Below, piece after piece: positions 8,996-17,151 of a stretch of DNA of 64,000 nucleotides. The stretch comes from Aldehydirespirator sp965219165. GTDB lineage: Bacteria > Actinomycetota > Acidimicrobiia > Acidimicrobiales > Aldehydirespiratoraceae. Under the pieces are notes generated by a model, which was not told the origin of the DNA, did not search any database, and was given only the letters and a program-made list of their open reading frames with translations. How positions within the stretch are numbered: position 1 is the first letter of the stretch; each line of letters starts with the position of its first letter. The position numbers were made by a program, and so were the translations under genes. Location: the NCBI GenBank assembly GCA_965219165.1, contig CBDCMW010000002.1, forward strand, positions 3,472,001 through 3,536,000, written 5' to 3'.

Positions 8996-9163
8996 TCAAC
9001 TACCGGATGGCACGGCACTGCCCCACATCGGAAGGGCAACTCACAAGACGCGCCGTCATCCCGGCCGAGCCCGCCCGAAGGGTCCTCACACCACAGGACG
9101 ACGAGATGCTCACCGATCCCGACGGGGTTCAGTGAGCATCGCGTCGCTGCACGTGTTCCCGGT

Positions 9164-9304
9164 CTAGGGAACGGTCCACACGCCAGGACAGCCCGACGTG
9201 CGACAGGGCGGCACAGTTTCACCGGCGTCTACCCATGCGGTATTCCCGCATTTGCAACGGTACCGCCCTGTCTTCGGGGCCTTCTGGCCCGACTTGACAG
9301 TCAT
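9164..9304 (-). CDS. 46-residue zinc-ribbon protein
   Basis: ATG at 9304 is preceded by a strong AGGAGGGAGG site, and the frame stops with TAG at 9164. The protein MTVKSGQKAPKTGRYRC... contains CKCGN, then GETVPPC and a final GC pair, the spacing of a one-knuckle zinc ribbon. The segment KTGRYRCKCGNTAWVDAGE closely follows the small family of YjzC/rubredoxin-like actinobacterial zinc-ribbon proteins. Function is unknown; such proteins may bind metal or nucleic acid, or a partner. It is too short for usual gene finders and is the first supported gene at the island's left end. No operon partner is visible. Confidence 0.65.
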   Translation of the reverse strand: MTVKSGQKAPKTGRYRCKCGNTAWVDAGETVPPCRTSGCPGVWTVP

Positions 9305-9591
9305 GCGTCTCTCCACCTCCCTCCTAGGTGTCGTGGATCAGGACCACCGGAGGAAGGACCTCCGACGATCCGGAACGGATAGGTGCAGCGGTGGCCGTCG
9401 ATGGGGTCCAGACCACGGATCGGAGGCTGAGATGCCACGCTCGGGACCGTAGCGATGAGGTACGACAGGCTCTTCGCGTCGGAGGGTGGAGTGAGAGGCA
9501 CGAGAATCAGCGGCTGGTGGCTAGGTCCTCCAGAATCGGCGTTGACATACCAGCTGACGATCGGCCGAGATGAACGGCGAGACGATAGTGG
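9305..9591. other. Gene-free stretch upstream of AbiE-like module
   Basis: It holds the ribosome site of the - strand zinc-ribbon gene at its left edge. Otherwise I see no supported gene; the frames present are Arg/Ser-rich shadows without start signals. Confidence 0.5.
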
Positions 9592-9621
9592 TTCTCTGTT
9601 CTTGTGCACGAGAACAGAGAA
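9592..9621. promoter_or_regulatory. Perfect palindrome, probable operator of AbiE-like operon
   Basis: Arms TTCTCTGTTCT and AGAACAGAGAA (11 bp each, perfect) flank TGTGCACG, which is itself palindromic over GTGCAC. A -10-like TAGACT lies at 9628-9633, 6 nt before the GTG start at 9640, implying a leaderless transcript. The palindrome covers the -35 region. Autorepression by the HTH-bearing first gene product is the simplest reading, as in AbiEi systems. Confidence 0.65.
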
Positions 9622-9639
9622 CGCTGGTAGACTTGTCTC

Positions 9640-10686
9640 GTGCCTAGACGAACAGTTGCTGCGCTAGAGGACGGCGCCTTAGCGGCTCTGATCGACACGC
9701 TGGCTCCCCTCGGTGTCGTTGCCAATGTGTTGTCGAGAGAGTCCTGGGACGACGACCTGTCTGTTGACGCTGTTGTTGAGGTTGCTGGTCAGCGATTCGA
9801 GGTTGAAGTCACGTCGGTGGTCACTGCCGAGCACGGGAAGCGACTGGCGGGAAGCGTGAGGCAGGGGGCACCCTTGCTCGTTGTTGCCGATCGCATCGCC
9901 GCCGATGCCAAGCGATCGCTGCAAGAGGCGGGCGTCAACTACTTCGACCGGCGAGGGGAACTGCGCATCGTGGCCCCGCCGCTGATCATCCACACCGTCG
10001 TGGAGTCCACACTCCCGATGGCAGGCGGCTCCGGCAGGTCACTCGACAGCCAAGTCGCCAAGGAAGTAGCGATCTGCTGCCTTCTGACACCGAACCAGCC
10101 CCACGGCGTCCGCGCGGTCGCCCGCTATATCGACCGAGCTCCCAGCGCCGTCTCAAACACCCTAACTCGACTGCGCGAAGACGGTCTGCTCACCTCCGCC
10201 CGTGAGGCGATGATCCCTGATCTCTTCCATGAGTTGCTCGCGGTGTGGCGCCGACGCGCCGTTGCGCTGGCCGCTCTGCCCGGCACCGGCGCCCGGCAGG
10301 CGCAGAGACTGGGGATCGGCCTCCACGAACCTGAGAACTCGACGGGCTGGGCGCTCACCGACACCCTCGCTGCCGCGTCGTGGGGAATGCCGATCGTCGC
10401 ACGCGGCGACCATCCGCCAGACTTCTACGTGCCCTCGGAGTCACTACTGCGCACCGCCCGCTCGCTCCTAGGCGACGCTGCCGATCCCGCAGCCCGCGCC
10501 TGCGCCGTGGCGATGGCGCCCGTGCGACTCGCGTGCCTACGCCGAGCTGACCACTCTCAGACATCGGGGGAACGGTGGCCGGTAGCCAACCACATCATCG
10601 TCGCCCTTGACATCGCCCAGGACCGAGCCCGCGGCCTCGAAGCCCTCCATCAGTGGAAGCCCGAAGGGATAGTTCGTGCCTGGTGA
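9640..10686 (+). CDS. AbiEi/MenA-like HTH regulator with restriction-endonuclease-like N-domain
   Basis: 348 residues from GTG 9640. Residues ~30-110 form a PD-(D/E)xK-like fold: DAVVEVAGQRFEVEVTS, then LLVVADRIAADAKRSL and YFDRRGELRI. The usual ExK is EVT here, so the lysine is lost; the related fragment at 29415-30175 keeps EVK. Residues ~145-190 are a winged HTH (VRAVARYIDRAPSAVSNTLT RLREDG). The C-terminal region resembles AbiEi antitoxin C-domains. It overlaps the downstream nucleotidyltransferase by 11 bp, the classic AbiEi-AbiEii arrangement. Likely roles are antitoxin and autorepressor through the palindrome at 9592-9621. Nuclease activity is unlikely without the lysine. Confidence 0.65.
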   Translation: MPRRTVAALEDGALAALIDTLAPLGVVANVLSRESWDDDLSVDAVVEVAGQRFEVEVTSVVTAEHGKRLAGSVRQGAPLLVVADRIAADAKRSLQEAGVNYFDRRGELRIVAPPLIIHTVVESTLPMAGGSGRSLDSQVAKEVAICCLLTPNQPHGVRAVARYIDRAPSAVSNTLTRLREDGLLTSAREAMIPDLFHELLAVWRRRAVALAALPGTGARQAQRLGIGLHEPENSTGWALTDTLAAASWGMPIVARGDHPPDFYVPSESLLRTARSLLGDAADPAARACAVAMAPVRLACLRRADHSQTSGERWPVANHIIVALDIAQDRARGLEALHQWKPEGIVRAW

Positions 10687-11443
10687 AGCGGTCATCCTCG
10701 CAGGCGACCGGGGTGGCCGCATCCGATCATTCGTAGCAGCGCTCGCCCGCTTCCCAGCCGAACCCCAGTGGGCGGTCGTCGGCGGCTTCGCGGTCAACGT
10801 GCGCATCACCCACATCCACCGTCTTACCAACGACATCGACACGGTGAGCCGCGACCAAACCAAGCTCGTCGAGGTACTCGTCGCCGAGCCCGACGCTGAC
10901 CGCCTCGCCACTGCAAGGCTGCAACTCGAACAAGACGGCACCACGGTCGTCGTCGACGTCATGGCCGACACATCCGACACCCCGCTGCCAGCCGAGGCCA
11001 GCGAGCGCGCCTTCGCCCTCGCTCGGCGCATGGCCCTGGCCACCAGTGAACCGACCGAGCTTGTTGCCGTCGAGGATGGAGACGTTGTCGCCAAAGCGAC
11101 CGCTCCGATCGCAACCACGCCCTCGCTCATCGCCCTCAAGGCCGTGGCCATCGCCCGGCGAGCCAGAGGCGACAGCCCTGAAAAGGTCGGCTCCGACGTC
11201 CACGATCTCGTCCGCCTCGTCCAGAGTTCCGACTTCGACGCCGTCATCGACTCGATCGCTACAGCCGGCGACGAGCTACGCAACTGGGTCGGAGCGACGC
11301 TGGTGAAGTACTTCTCACCGGAGCAGGACCTCCGATACACCTTCGCCCGACTCCGCCGGCTTGCCCGTTCGCCCGATGCCAATTCCCTCACCGAGGATGA
11401 TCTCGCCATCGTCGCCGAACTCGGTCACGTGCTGCTGCCGTAG
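10676..11443 (+). CDS. AbiEii/MenT-like nucleotidyltransferase toxin
   Basis: 255 residues from GTG 10676. The nucleotidyltransferase signature is clear: VVGGFAVNVR, then HRLTNDIDTV with the metal-binding DxD (about residues 36-62), and a downstream SLIALKAVAIARRARGD...DVHDLVRL block as in AbiEii and mycobacterial MenT toxins. Members transfer nucleotides to tRNA acceptor ends or other targets and block growth. They are neutralised by the upstream AbiEi-type protein. The two genes overlap, so toxin translation depends on antitoxin translation. Decayed copies of this junction occur at 26330-26560 and 27676-27725. The family call is strong; the target is unknown. Confidence 0.75.
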   Translation: MPGEAVILAGDRGGRIRSFVAALARFPAEPQWAVVGGFAVNVRITHIHRLTNDIDTVSRDQTKLVEVLVAEPDADRLATARLQLEQDGTTVVVDVMADTSDTPLPAEASERAFALARRMALATSEPTELVAVEDGDVVAKATAPIATTPSLIALKAVAIARRARGDSPEKVGSDVHDLVRLVQSSDFDAVIDSIATAGDELRNWVGATLVKYFSPEQDLRYTFARLRRLARSPDANSLTEDDLAIVAELGHVLLP

Positions 11444-11528
11444 CACCCATCACGATTGTCTGCGTACGAGGACTCCGACCGGTGTGCCAAGACACCAAGC
11501 CACTGCAAATGCATGCGCGCAGGCTGGG

Positions 11529-12776
11529 CTAGTTCTCGTCTGGGACCGTCTCGATGCAGTACTCCTTCCAGGCCCTTTGCTCAAGGGCCGGTCCTCGTCT
11601 GAGCAGGGCGCCCATTATGAGGCACTCGTCGGTGCCGCCCTTCCAGTCGCGGTATCCTTGCTCTTCCCGATGACGCCAAATGAGAGCCCTCACCGCGTCG
11701 TAGACCACGTACAACAGCACGGCGATCACAGCGTAGAGGTACGTCATGATGTAGAGCCCGTATAACAGGCTCTCCCACTCGGCCAGAGCGTCAGCAGTCG
11801 GATGACTCCGACCTGGGATGCTTATTAGCCAGGCCACTCCCACGACGACCGGCCCAAGTACCACCCAGATCGAGACCGAACCCATGCGGTACATGGCAGC
11901 CGCCTTCCTCAGGTAGGGCTCGTTGTCAACACCGCCACATTCCTCTGAAGCGAATCCGGCCGGAACGGGCTGCTGCTGTTCGTGACGCTCGAGTGACTGT
12001 CCCCAGGTTGAGGACGGTTCGCGATACCCCAATGCAGGCACAACGAGCCATACGGCATCGTCGGGGACCGTGTGCTGCCTGCATCGGTACAGGATCCGCC
12101 CATCAACTGCGGAAGGATCAGCACCTCGCACGACAATCCAGCCACGTCTTCCCTTAGGGAGTCGGAGGGTCTCGGTGTTTACGACCAGGCAGCGAACCCA
12201 CGATGTCGGCTCGCACATGTCTCTGGCGGAGGCTACGACCACAAGGCGCCTGCGTCTGATCCTCGATCTGCTCGCTAGCAACGACCTCCGGAGATGCCAT
12301 CGGTTCTCATGGCGATGGACGCGCAACTTCAGCACGAAGCCTCCGCTGTAGGGATGCGCGGCAGCCAGCACGGTGGAGGAGATGGGCTCGTATTGCCAGT
12401 CGGTGGTGGTGAATGCTGACTTGGCCCGGGTTCTCCTGGGGAGGAGGTTGAGCCTGGCCGCCCGCCAGAAAGCTACGAGTCGCCGCCGATGCCGATAGTG
12501 CTCGATCGGGACTCGGCCGAAACATCCCGTCGACTTCGCCAGCTTCTCAGGCATGTCGGCGCCCCGAACTCTAGAGGGCTGAGTCAACGATCGACGGTGA
12601 CCGTGGCGAGAGCGACGTTGCTGGGGCCCCGGGTCGGCAGTGGCAGTCGTCCGCAGACGAGATCGCCACTTCCTGTAGGGCACAAGGATCGCTACCGCCA
12701 GCGCCGGAATGCCCAACAGCAGAGAAAGGCCGACCTCAAGATGTGAGACGTAGCTCCAGAGATCCGTCCAGGACAT
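11529..12776 (-). CDS. Unknown membrane protein in defence island
   Basis: I choose ATG 12776 because GGATGGAGG precedes it by 6 nt; a longer frame to 12899 lacks such a site. 415 residues. One membrane helix is near the N-terminus (about 10-32, EVGLSLLLGIPALAVAILVP). A basic Arg-rich soluble region follows (about 35-290) with beta-like stretches (RLVVVASARDMCEPTSWVRC, then RGWIVVRGADPSAVDGRILY). Two helices are near the C-terminus (about 310-335 and 350-375). I recognise no family. It stands alone between the AbiE-like pair and an IS21 remnant, and its Arg-rich composition differs from the core genes. A membrane effector or sensor role is conceivable but not shown. Confidence 0.6.
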   Translation of the reverse strand: MSWTDLWSYVSHLEVGLSLLLGIPALAVAILVPYRKWRSRLRTTATADPGPQQRRSRHGHRRSLTQPSRVRGADMPEKLAKSTGCFGRVPIEHYRHRRRLVAFWRAARLNLLPRRTRAKSAFTTTDWQYEPISSTVLAAAHPYSGGFVLKLRVHRHENRWHLRRSLLASRSRIRRRRLVVVASARDMCEPTSWVRCLVVNTETLRLPKGRRGWIVVRGADPSAVDGRILYRCRQHTVPDDAVWLVVPALGYREPSSTWGQSLERHEQQQPVPAGFASEECGGVDNEPYLRKAAAMYRMGSVSIWVVLGPVVVGVAWLISIPGRSHPTADALAEWESLLYGLYIMTYLYAVIAVLLYVVYDAVRALIWRHREEQGYRDWKGGTDECLIMGALLRRGPALEQRAWKEYCIETVPDEN

Positions 12777-13028
12777 GATTAACCTCCATCCTCTCCAGGG
12801 TGTCGCGCCGACAGCACAGCACGTCGGCTTCGCGCAATGGGCCTTGCCGCGGTCTCGGCGACGTGCCAACCCGTTTGCGGTCGCAAGGTTGACTGGCATG
12901 CAGCGGACCGCCTGTCAATGGCCAGTGGGATCTGCCCAGTGGCGGACAGCAGAACTGCCCGTAGGTGGCCAACAGAACTGCCCGTTCGTGGCCAACAGAT
13001 TTGCCCGGGGTTCAGTTGGTCAGTGGCA

Positions 13029-13745
13029 TCACCCCCTTGCCGGCGGTGGCCTGGGTGAGGCGGATGCTGTCGCCGGCGGTGAGCACGACGTGGGCGTGGT
13101 GCAGCAGCCGGTCGACGGTGGCGTGCGATGGTCTTGGGCATGAGCTCGTCGAAGCCGGCCGGGTGAAGATTGCTCGACAAGGCGATGGAGCGCGTAGGCG
13201 GCGTCGACAACGCGGTAGAGCGCCTCAGTCTCGGCTGTGACCGGGAGCAGGCCGAGTCGATCACGACGACGTCGGCTCGCATGATGCGTCGGATTGCTGC
13301 GGTGTCGTCGGCGCTGTGGCGACGCACGAGCGCTCCGAGGTGTCGAGGCTGAACGAGGTGATCTTGTGGCCGGCGTCGACGGCGGCGTGGCCGAGCGCTT
13401 CAAGGAAGTGGGTCTTCTGTGCCGTCCGCACACGACGAGGTTCTCGTGGCGGTGGATCCACTCCTGCGCAGCGCCCGCTGGGTCGGCGCAGATCGATGAC
13501 ACGGTCTCGTCCCAGGCTTGCCGGTGGGGAACCCGGCCGCTTTGCGCCGGGCCCGGATCGAGGACGCTTGACGGCCGGCGAGCTCCTCGGTGAGCAGTGC
13601 ATCGCTTCGGCCGGCTCCCAGCGTTGTGCTTTGGACGGTGGCCAACAGCTCCGGTGCTGCGGCGCGCATGCGTCGACTACCTCGTCGACATTGGTTGCCT
13701 CCGAGGCGGGCCCAGGCGGCGGTGCCGGGCTGCAGCGAGTGGTCC
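13029..13745 (-). pseudogene. istB: istB (IS21 ATP-binding helper), frameshifted
   Basis: Fragments of the IstB ATPase are spread over more than one frame. Examples are KTHFLEALGHAAVDAGHKI, equivalent to the region after Walker A in IstB, and later DVVVIDSA-like sequence equivalent to Walker B. Breaks near 13500 and 13400 separate these pieces. An intact IstB is about 250 residues and cannot be read through here. It is therefore non-functional unless the breaks are sequencing errors. Confidence 0.65.
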
Positions 13746-14830
13746 TCGGCGGTGTGGCGCTCGCCGCAGGATGCGCGGCGAGGATCGACGCGAGGTCGCC
13801 GTCGGCGAAACCGTAGGTGGCGGCGTGACCGAGCGCCCAATCAACGCGCATCTGGCCGTGCAGGCGGGCCAGGTCAACGGCTTGGGCCATCTTGGTTTTG
13901 ATCCGTGACGTGCCCGCCGAGGCGGCCTCGACCAGCCACAGCCGGGCGCCGTCTCCCAACGACAAGAACTCGGCCTCGGCCGCGCTCGTCGGCTTGGGAC
14001 GCCGCCCGAGCGGCCCAGCCGTAGTGGGCGTCGTCGATGTCGGAGCCCAGAACGCTGGTGGCGGGCGACCTCGACAGGTCCTGACGGTGCGCAGTGGGTG
14101 ACGACGAGGTGGTCACCGTCCACACGCACCCACACCGTCCATCAAGGGCGTCGAGTAGGTCGAAGCAGGGCTGTCGTCTCGCCGAGACGTGTAAGCACAG
14201 CCACGTTCCTCAGCCAGTGCCCGCCGGGCACAACCGTTGATCTCAGCCATCCACGCCTCACAGGCCTCGACCAGCGCTGGCGTAGTCGCCGCGCAAATTG
14301 GCGTCGGTGGGACCAAGTGCCCGACCCGCACGCTGCCGCCCTTGGACTCAGGATCCGCCGCACACACGTCGCGATCGTGATCCCGTAGTGGCCGCCGACG
14401 CAACGATCTCCGGATGGCGCACAGCGATCCCAGCGACGTGATCGATCGTGGACGACGTGCCGCCGAAGGCCCCATTTGATCACCGTCGGCCTCGGCACCA
14501 CCACCCGGTTGACCTGGAACAGATTCGTTCTTGCAGCCCGGACTGCGCCCACATCCCAGGCTCCGACCGTGCCGCCTACGGCTGGTTGGCCAGTCCGCCA
14601 CCGGCACCGTGCGGTCCGACCCCTCGAACCCCAACGGCGGCCCGGTCGGCGCGATCTTGGCGTGCCGCTCGACGATCTTCGGAGACGGCAATGATCCGCT
14701 CCCGGCACCGGGCCCACACCCCCCAGTCAGCGACATAACGGGCCACAGTGTGATGAGACACGCCGGCCAGCTCACCGGCGCCCGCAACGACCCACACAGG
14801 TCGAACGCTTGACGCTCGATGGCCACGGTC
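13745..14830 (-). pseudogene. istA: istA (IS21 transposase), frameshifted
   Basis: The N-terminal HTH remnant (ELAGVSHHTVARYVADWGVW) is near 14700-14800. The C-terminal Mu-type end includes MWVRVDGDHLVVTHC, GPVEVARH, DDAHYG, and finally LWLVEAASAGTSRIKTKMAQ with RVDWALGHAATYGFADGDL. These parts lie in different frames. The DDE core is too scrambled to identify all three acids. IstA precedes istB in transcription, as expected for IS21. Confidence 0.65.
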
Positions 14831-14973
14831 GTGGTGACCGGCCATTCGAGTAGGAGGAGCACCCCGCCAAGGTGGACCCCGACGGGAAACGGACTTCAAC
14901 GCGGGCAAGGCCGGGCAGAACTGTTGGCCGAGCGGGCAGCTACATGGCCGCCATGGGCAGGATCTCATGGCCG

Positions 14974-15232
14974 CCGACACCGCCGTCGACGTGCCCTACT
15001 GCGTGGCTCATCCCGGCGGATATCTTCCGCTGCGACAGGAGACGGCTGTTCCCGGTCTGCGGAACCGCCATCGTGATTGACGCAAGAGGCGAAGATGAGC
15101 AGGGTGGCCGAGGCGAGTACGGCGCGCAAGAGCCCGCGACCCGCGTCACGATCCAAGAGGCTACGCAATGGACCCCCGGCTACCGAACCGTGCCGCCCCT
15201 TCTAGTGAACCGCAAGACACGCTCCTCAGCCG
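14974..15232. other. Gap between IS21 remnant and HTH-HIRAN gene
   Basis: 259 bp. No supported gene or clear terminator. It contains short coding-like fragments without a start, probably island sequence displaced by the IS. Confidence 0.4.
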
Positions 15233-16198
15233 TCAATCCAGCGGTGAAGGAGCCACAGTCAACCGACAAAGGAGGCGCAAATGCCACGGAACGTCCGGCC
15301 CGTTCGCTCGGTCAACAACGAACGACACGGGGCGGTTCGAGTCGATGTAGTTGTGGACCTCTGCGAGCAGATAGTCAGGTACCCAGCCGACCGGTTTGCC
15401 ATGTGCCGCGAGACGAAGCGCTTTGGGGTTCTTGCGGTTGTCGGGCTCGGGCACCAACTCCAGTGGAGCGCCTACGGGGAGGTTCTCAATGAGTCGGCTC
15501 ACTGATTCAGGATCCCGCTCATCTACGTGGCGGGCGCCTGACACAAGAAATACTCGGACGAGGGTGCCGTCGGACATCTCCGTGGGTTCGGGAACGACCT
15601 GAATGGTTTCATGAGGCGATTCCGGTGACCGTGCTAGCAGTTCTGCGGGGGTCGCGTCATGTCGCGTGAGTCCGAGAGCATCAAGTACAGCCTCGTACTG
15701 AGGATCTGCTGTGCTGGTGAGCCGGACCGCGAAGTAGGGAAACAGTTCAGTTGACTTGTAATCCTTGTCAAGAAGCGGGAACGCCGGGAACGGCTGAAAC
15801 TGATCGTCGGACTTGACGTCGTCGGTGTACGAGAACTCGAACTCATGGCCAGTGAACACGAGCCATCCGACGCGCACGAGACTTCGGGTCAACTTGTCCT
15901 GCCAGATGACCTGGAATTCTCGGCGCTGTTCGGATCGCTCCTCACGAATCGAGGGAATCCCGATCTCCGTCTGACGATCACCATGCTCCACTACCAGGCG
16001 TAGGCGACCGCCGAGAGCGCCGACGTACTCATTGAGCGTCGACACATGCATGTCGGATTGGTGCTCCATTCGCGAGACGGCGGACTGCGTGGTACCGGTC
16101 GCAGTAGCGATTTCCGCTTGTGATCGTCCAACTCGTCGCCGTAGTTCGGACAGGGTCACGACGGATCGTGAGCGAACATCAGTCACGGAACTCGTCAC
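15233..16198 (-). CDS. XRE-type HTH / HipA-N-like / HIRAN regulator
   Basis: 321 residues from GTG 16198 (GGAG precedes). Residues ~15-70 are an XRE HTH (RRRVGRSQAEIATATGTTQS, then SRMEH). Residues ~95-190 resemble the N-terminal subdomain of HipA kinases (GWLVFTGHEFEFSY, then FPYFAVRLTS). Residues ~215-290 form a HIRAN domain (LVRVFLVSGARH, LELVPEPDNRKNPKALRL, GKPVGWVPDYL). HIRAN domains bind DNA ends or single strands. The gene is divergent from the CBASS operon, with a palindromic promoter between them. It may be a transcriptional switch that senses aberrant DNA and controls CBASS. The domain calls are from motifs; the regulatory role is inferred. Confidence 0.75.
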   Translation of the reverse strand: MTSSVTDVRSRSVVTLSELRRRVGRSQAEIATATGTTQSAVSRMEHQSDMHVSTLNEYVGALGGRLRLVVEHGDRQTEIGIPSIREERSEQRREFQVIWQDKLTRSLVRVGWLVFTGHEFEFSYTDDVKSDDQFQPFPAFPLLDKDYKSTELFPYFAVRLTSTADPQYEAVLDALGLTRHDATPAELLARSPESPHETIQVVPEPTEMSDGTLVRVFLVSGARHVDERDPESVSRLIENLPVGAPLELVPEPDNRKNPKALRLAAHGKPVGWVPDYLLAEVHNYIDSNRPVSFVVDRANGPDVPWHLRLLCRLTVAPSPLD

Positions 16199-16222
16199 CT
16201 CCAGTCCCCGATGGATATCAGG

Positions 16223-16251
16223 TTGAAGCTATAGTACGCTACTGCTATAGT
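16223..16251 (+). promoter_or_regulatory. CBASS operon promoter with overlapping inverted repeat
   Basis: TTGAAG (16223-16228), a 17-bp spacer, then TATAGT (16246-16251) make a good sigma-70-type promoter. CTATAG occurs at 16229-16234 and 16245-16250, and AGTACGCTACT between them is an inverted repeat. The whole forms a symmetric operator covering the spacer and -10 of a divergent pair. The XRE protein is the obvious candidate ligand. Confidence 0.6.
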
Positions 16252-16287
16252 CTCCAGGTGGACCCTCGGACCAAGTTGAGGAGCGGG

Positions 16288-17151
16288 ATGGAAGAGACCG
16301 GGATCGTCAGGAACGAGATCGCCAACGATCGTCATCAAGCTGACTGGGACAACCTCATCGGTGTCGCTGCCCAGAAGGAACAGGCCCTCGCGTGGGCAGC
16401 GCTGACGCTAGGAGCTCGGTCGCTAGGCCGAACAGCCACGGGACTGAACCGCTTGGCCTTGGTCGAGGGGCCACCGGGCACCGGAAAGACCACACTTGCG
16501 CGCTCCCTCGGTGCTCCGCTCTCAATTGTCGTCGGCTCGCCGGTCAGGATTCTCGAGTTTGCGGCCCATGAGGTGATGAGCGGCGAGCATGGACGGACAC
16601 AGCGCGAGGTACACCGGGTGCTGGCCGAGGTCGTTCCCGACCTCGCCACCAGCGAGTTGACCGTACTTGTAGTGGACGAGGTCGAGGCTCTGGCGATGCC
16701 CCGCGGCCAGGTCAGCCTGGAGACCAATCCAGTCGACGTGCATCGGACGACGGACGCCGCAATCACCGCCCTCGACCTGCTGGCCGACAGGTGCACCAAC
16801 GTCGCCACTGTGATGACCACGAACTTCCCTGATCTCGTCGACTCCGCGCTGCGGTCTCGGTCAGACATCACTGTCACGATTCCACTGCCCACAGAGCAGG
16901 CAATAGCAGAGATCCTCCGATCCACGCTCAGGGCATGGGCCGAGGAGTTTCCAGACCTCAAGGCGATTGCCGACGATCCCTCCATCGCCGAAGCCGCAGC
17001 AGCACTTGCGGCCGCGGCAATCGATGCCCGCCAGTCGCGCAAGTTCGTGCTCGACGTCCTGAGTTGTGACCTTGAGTTGGCATCCAACCCGAATCGGCTC
17101 ACCGCATCCCACCTGGTTCAGTCAGCCCGGAGACGAAGGGATGCCAGATGA
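16288..17151 (+). CDS. cap6: Cap6: TRIP13/Pch2-like AAA+ ATPase of type III CBASS
   Basis: I choose ATG 16288 (GAGGAGCGGG upstream), 287 residues; GTG 16258 is a leaderless alternative in the same frame. Motifs are Walker A EGPPGTGKTTLARSL (about residue 55), Walker B VLVVDEVEAL (about 125), the Pch2-type stretch TNPVDVHRTTDAAITALD, sensor-1 VATVMTTNFPDLVD, and SRSD near the arginine-finger position. TRIP13-like proteins unfold the active HORMA-CD-NTase complex and so restrain immunity. The last base pairs overlap the next gene (ATGA). In most type III CBASS operons this gene comes late; here it is first. The family call is strong. Confidence 0.85.
   Translation: MEETGIVRNEIANDRHQADWDNLIGVAAQKEQALAWAALTLGARSLGRTATGLNRLALVEGPPGTGKTTLARSLGAPLSIVVGSPVRILEFAAHEVMSGEHGRTQREVHRVLAEVVPDLATSELTVLVVDEVEALAMPRGQVSLETNPVDVHRTTDAAITALDLLADRCTNVATVMTTNFPDLVDSALRSRSDITVTIPLPTEQAIAEILRSTLRAWAEEFPDLKAIADDPSIAEAAAALAAAAIDARQSRKFVLDVLSCDLELASNPNRLTASHLVQSARRRRDAR

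Larger units (their letters stand above)
12925..14973 (-). mobile_element. Decayed IS21-family element
   Basis: It encodes istA/istB remnants on the - strand. Both ends carry the multiple short terminal repeats typical of IS21. On the left (12925-13006) there are three units with TGGCCAACAGAACTGCCCG-like sequence. On the right (14912-14973) inverted units GGGCAGAACTGTTGGCC, GGGCAGCTACATGGCC and GGGCAGGATCTCATGGCC are seen. The coding frames are interrupted by several frameshifts, so the element is not autonomous. It separates the AbiE-like/membrane-protein part of the island from the CBASS part. Confidence 0.75.

Noticed and set aside
8500..9160. Integrase or excisionase gene next to attL
   Set aside because: No tyrosine-recombinase motif (R..HxxR..Y) or excisionase-like HTH found on either strand here, nor within the right-end region 27625-28071.
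8741..9382. 213-codon + strand frame at the island left end
   Set aside because: Ser/Arg/His-rich without ribosome site or family; it overlaps the better-supported zinc-ribbon gene on the - strand.
13029..14830. Intact IS21 transposition genes
   Set aside because: IstA and IstB motifs fall in several frames, so no full-length product can be read.
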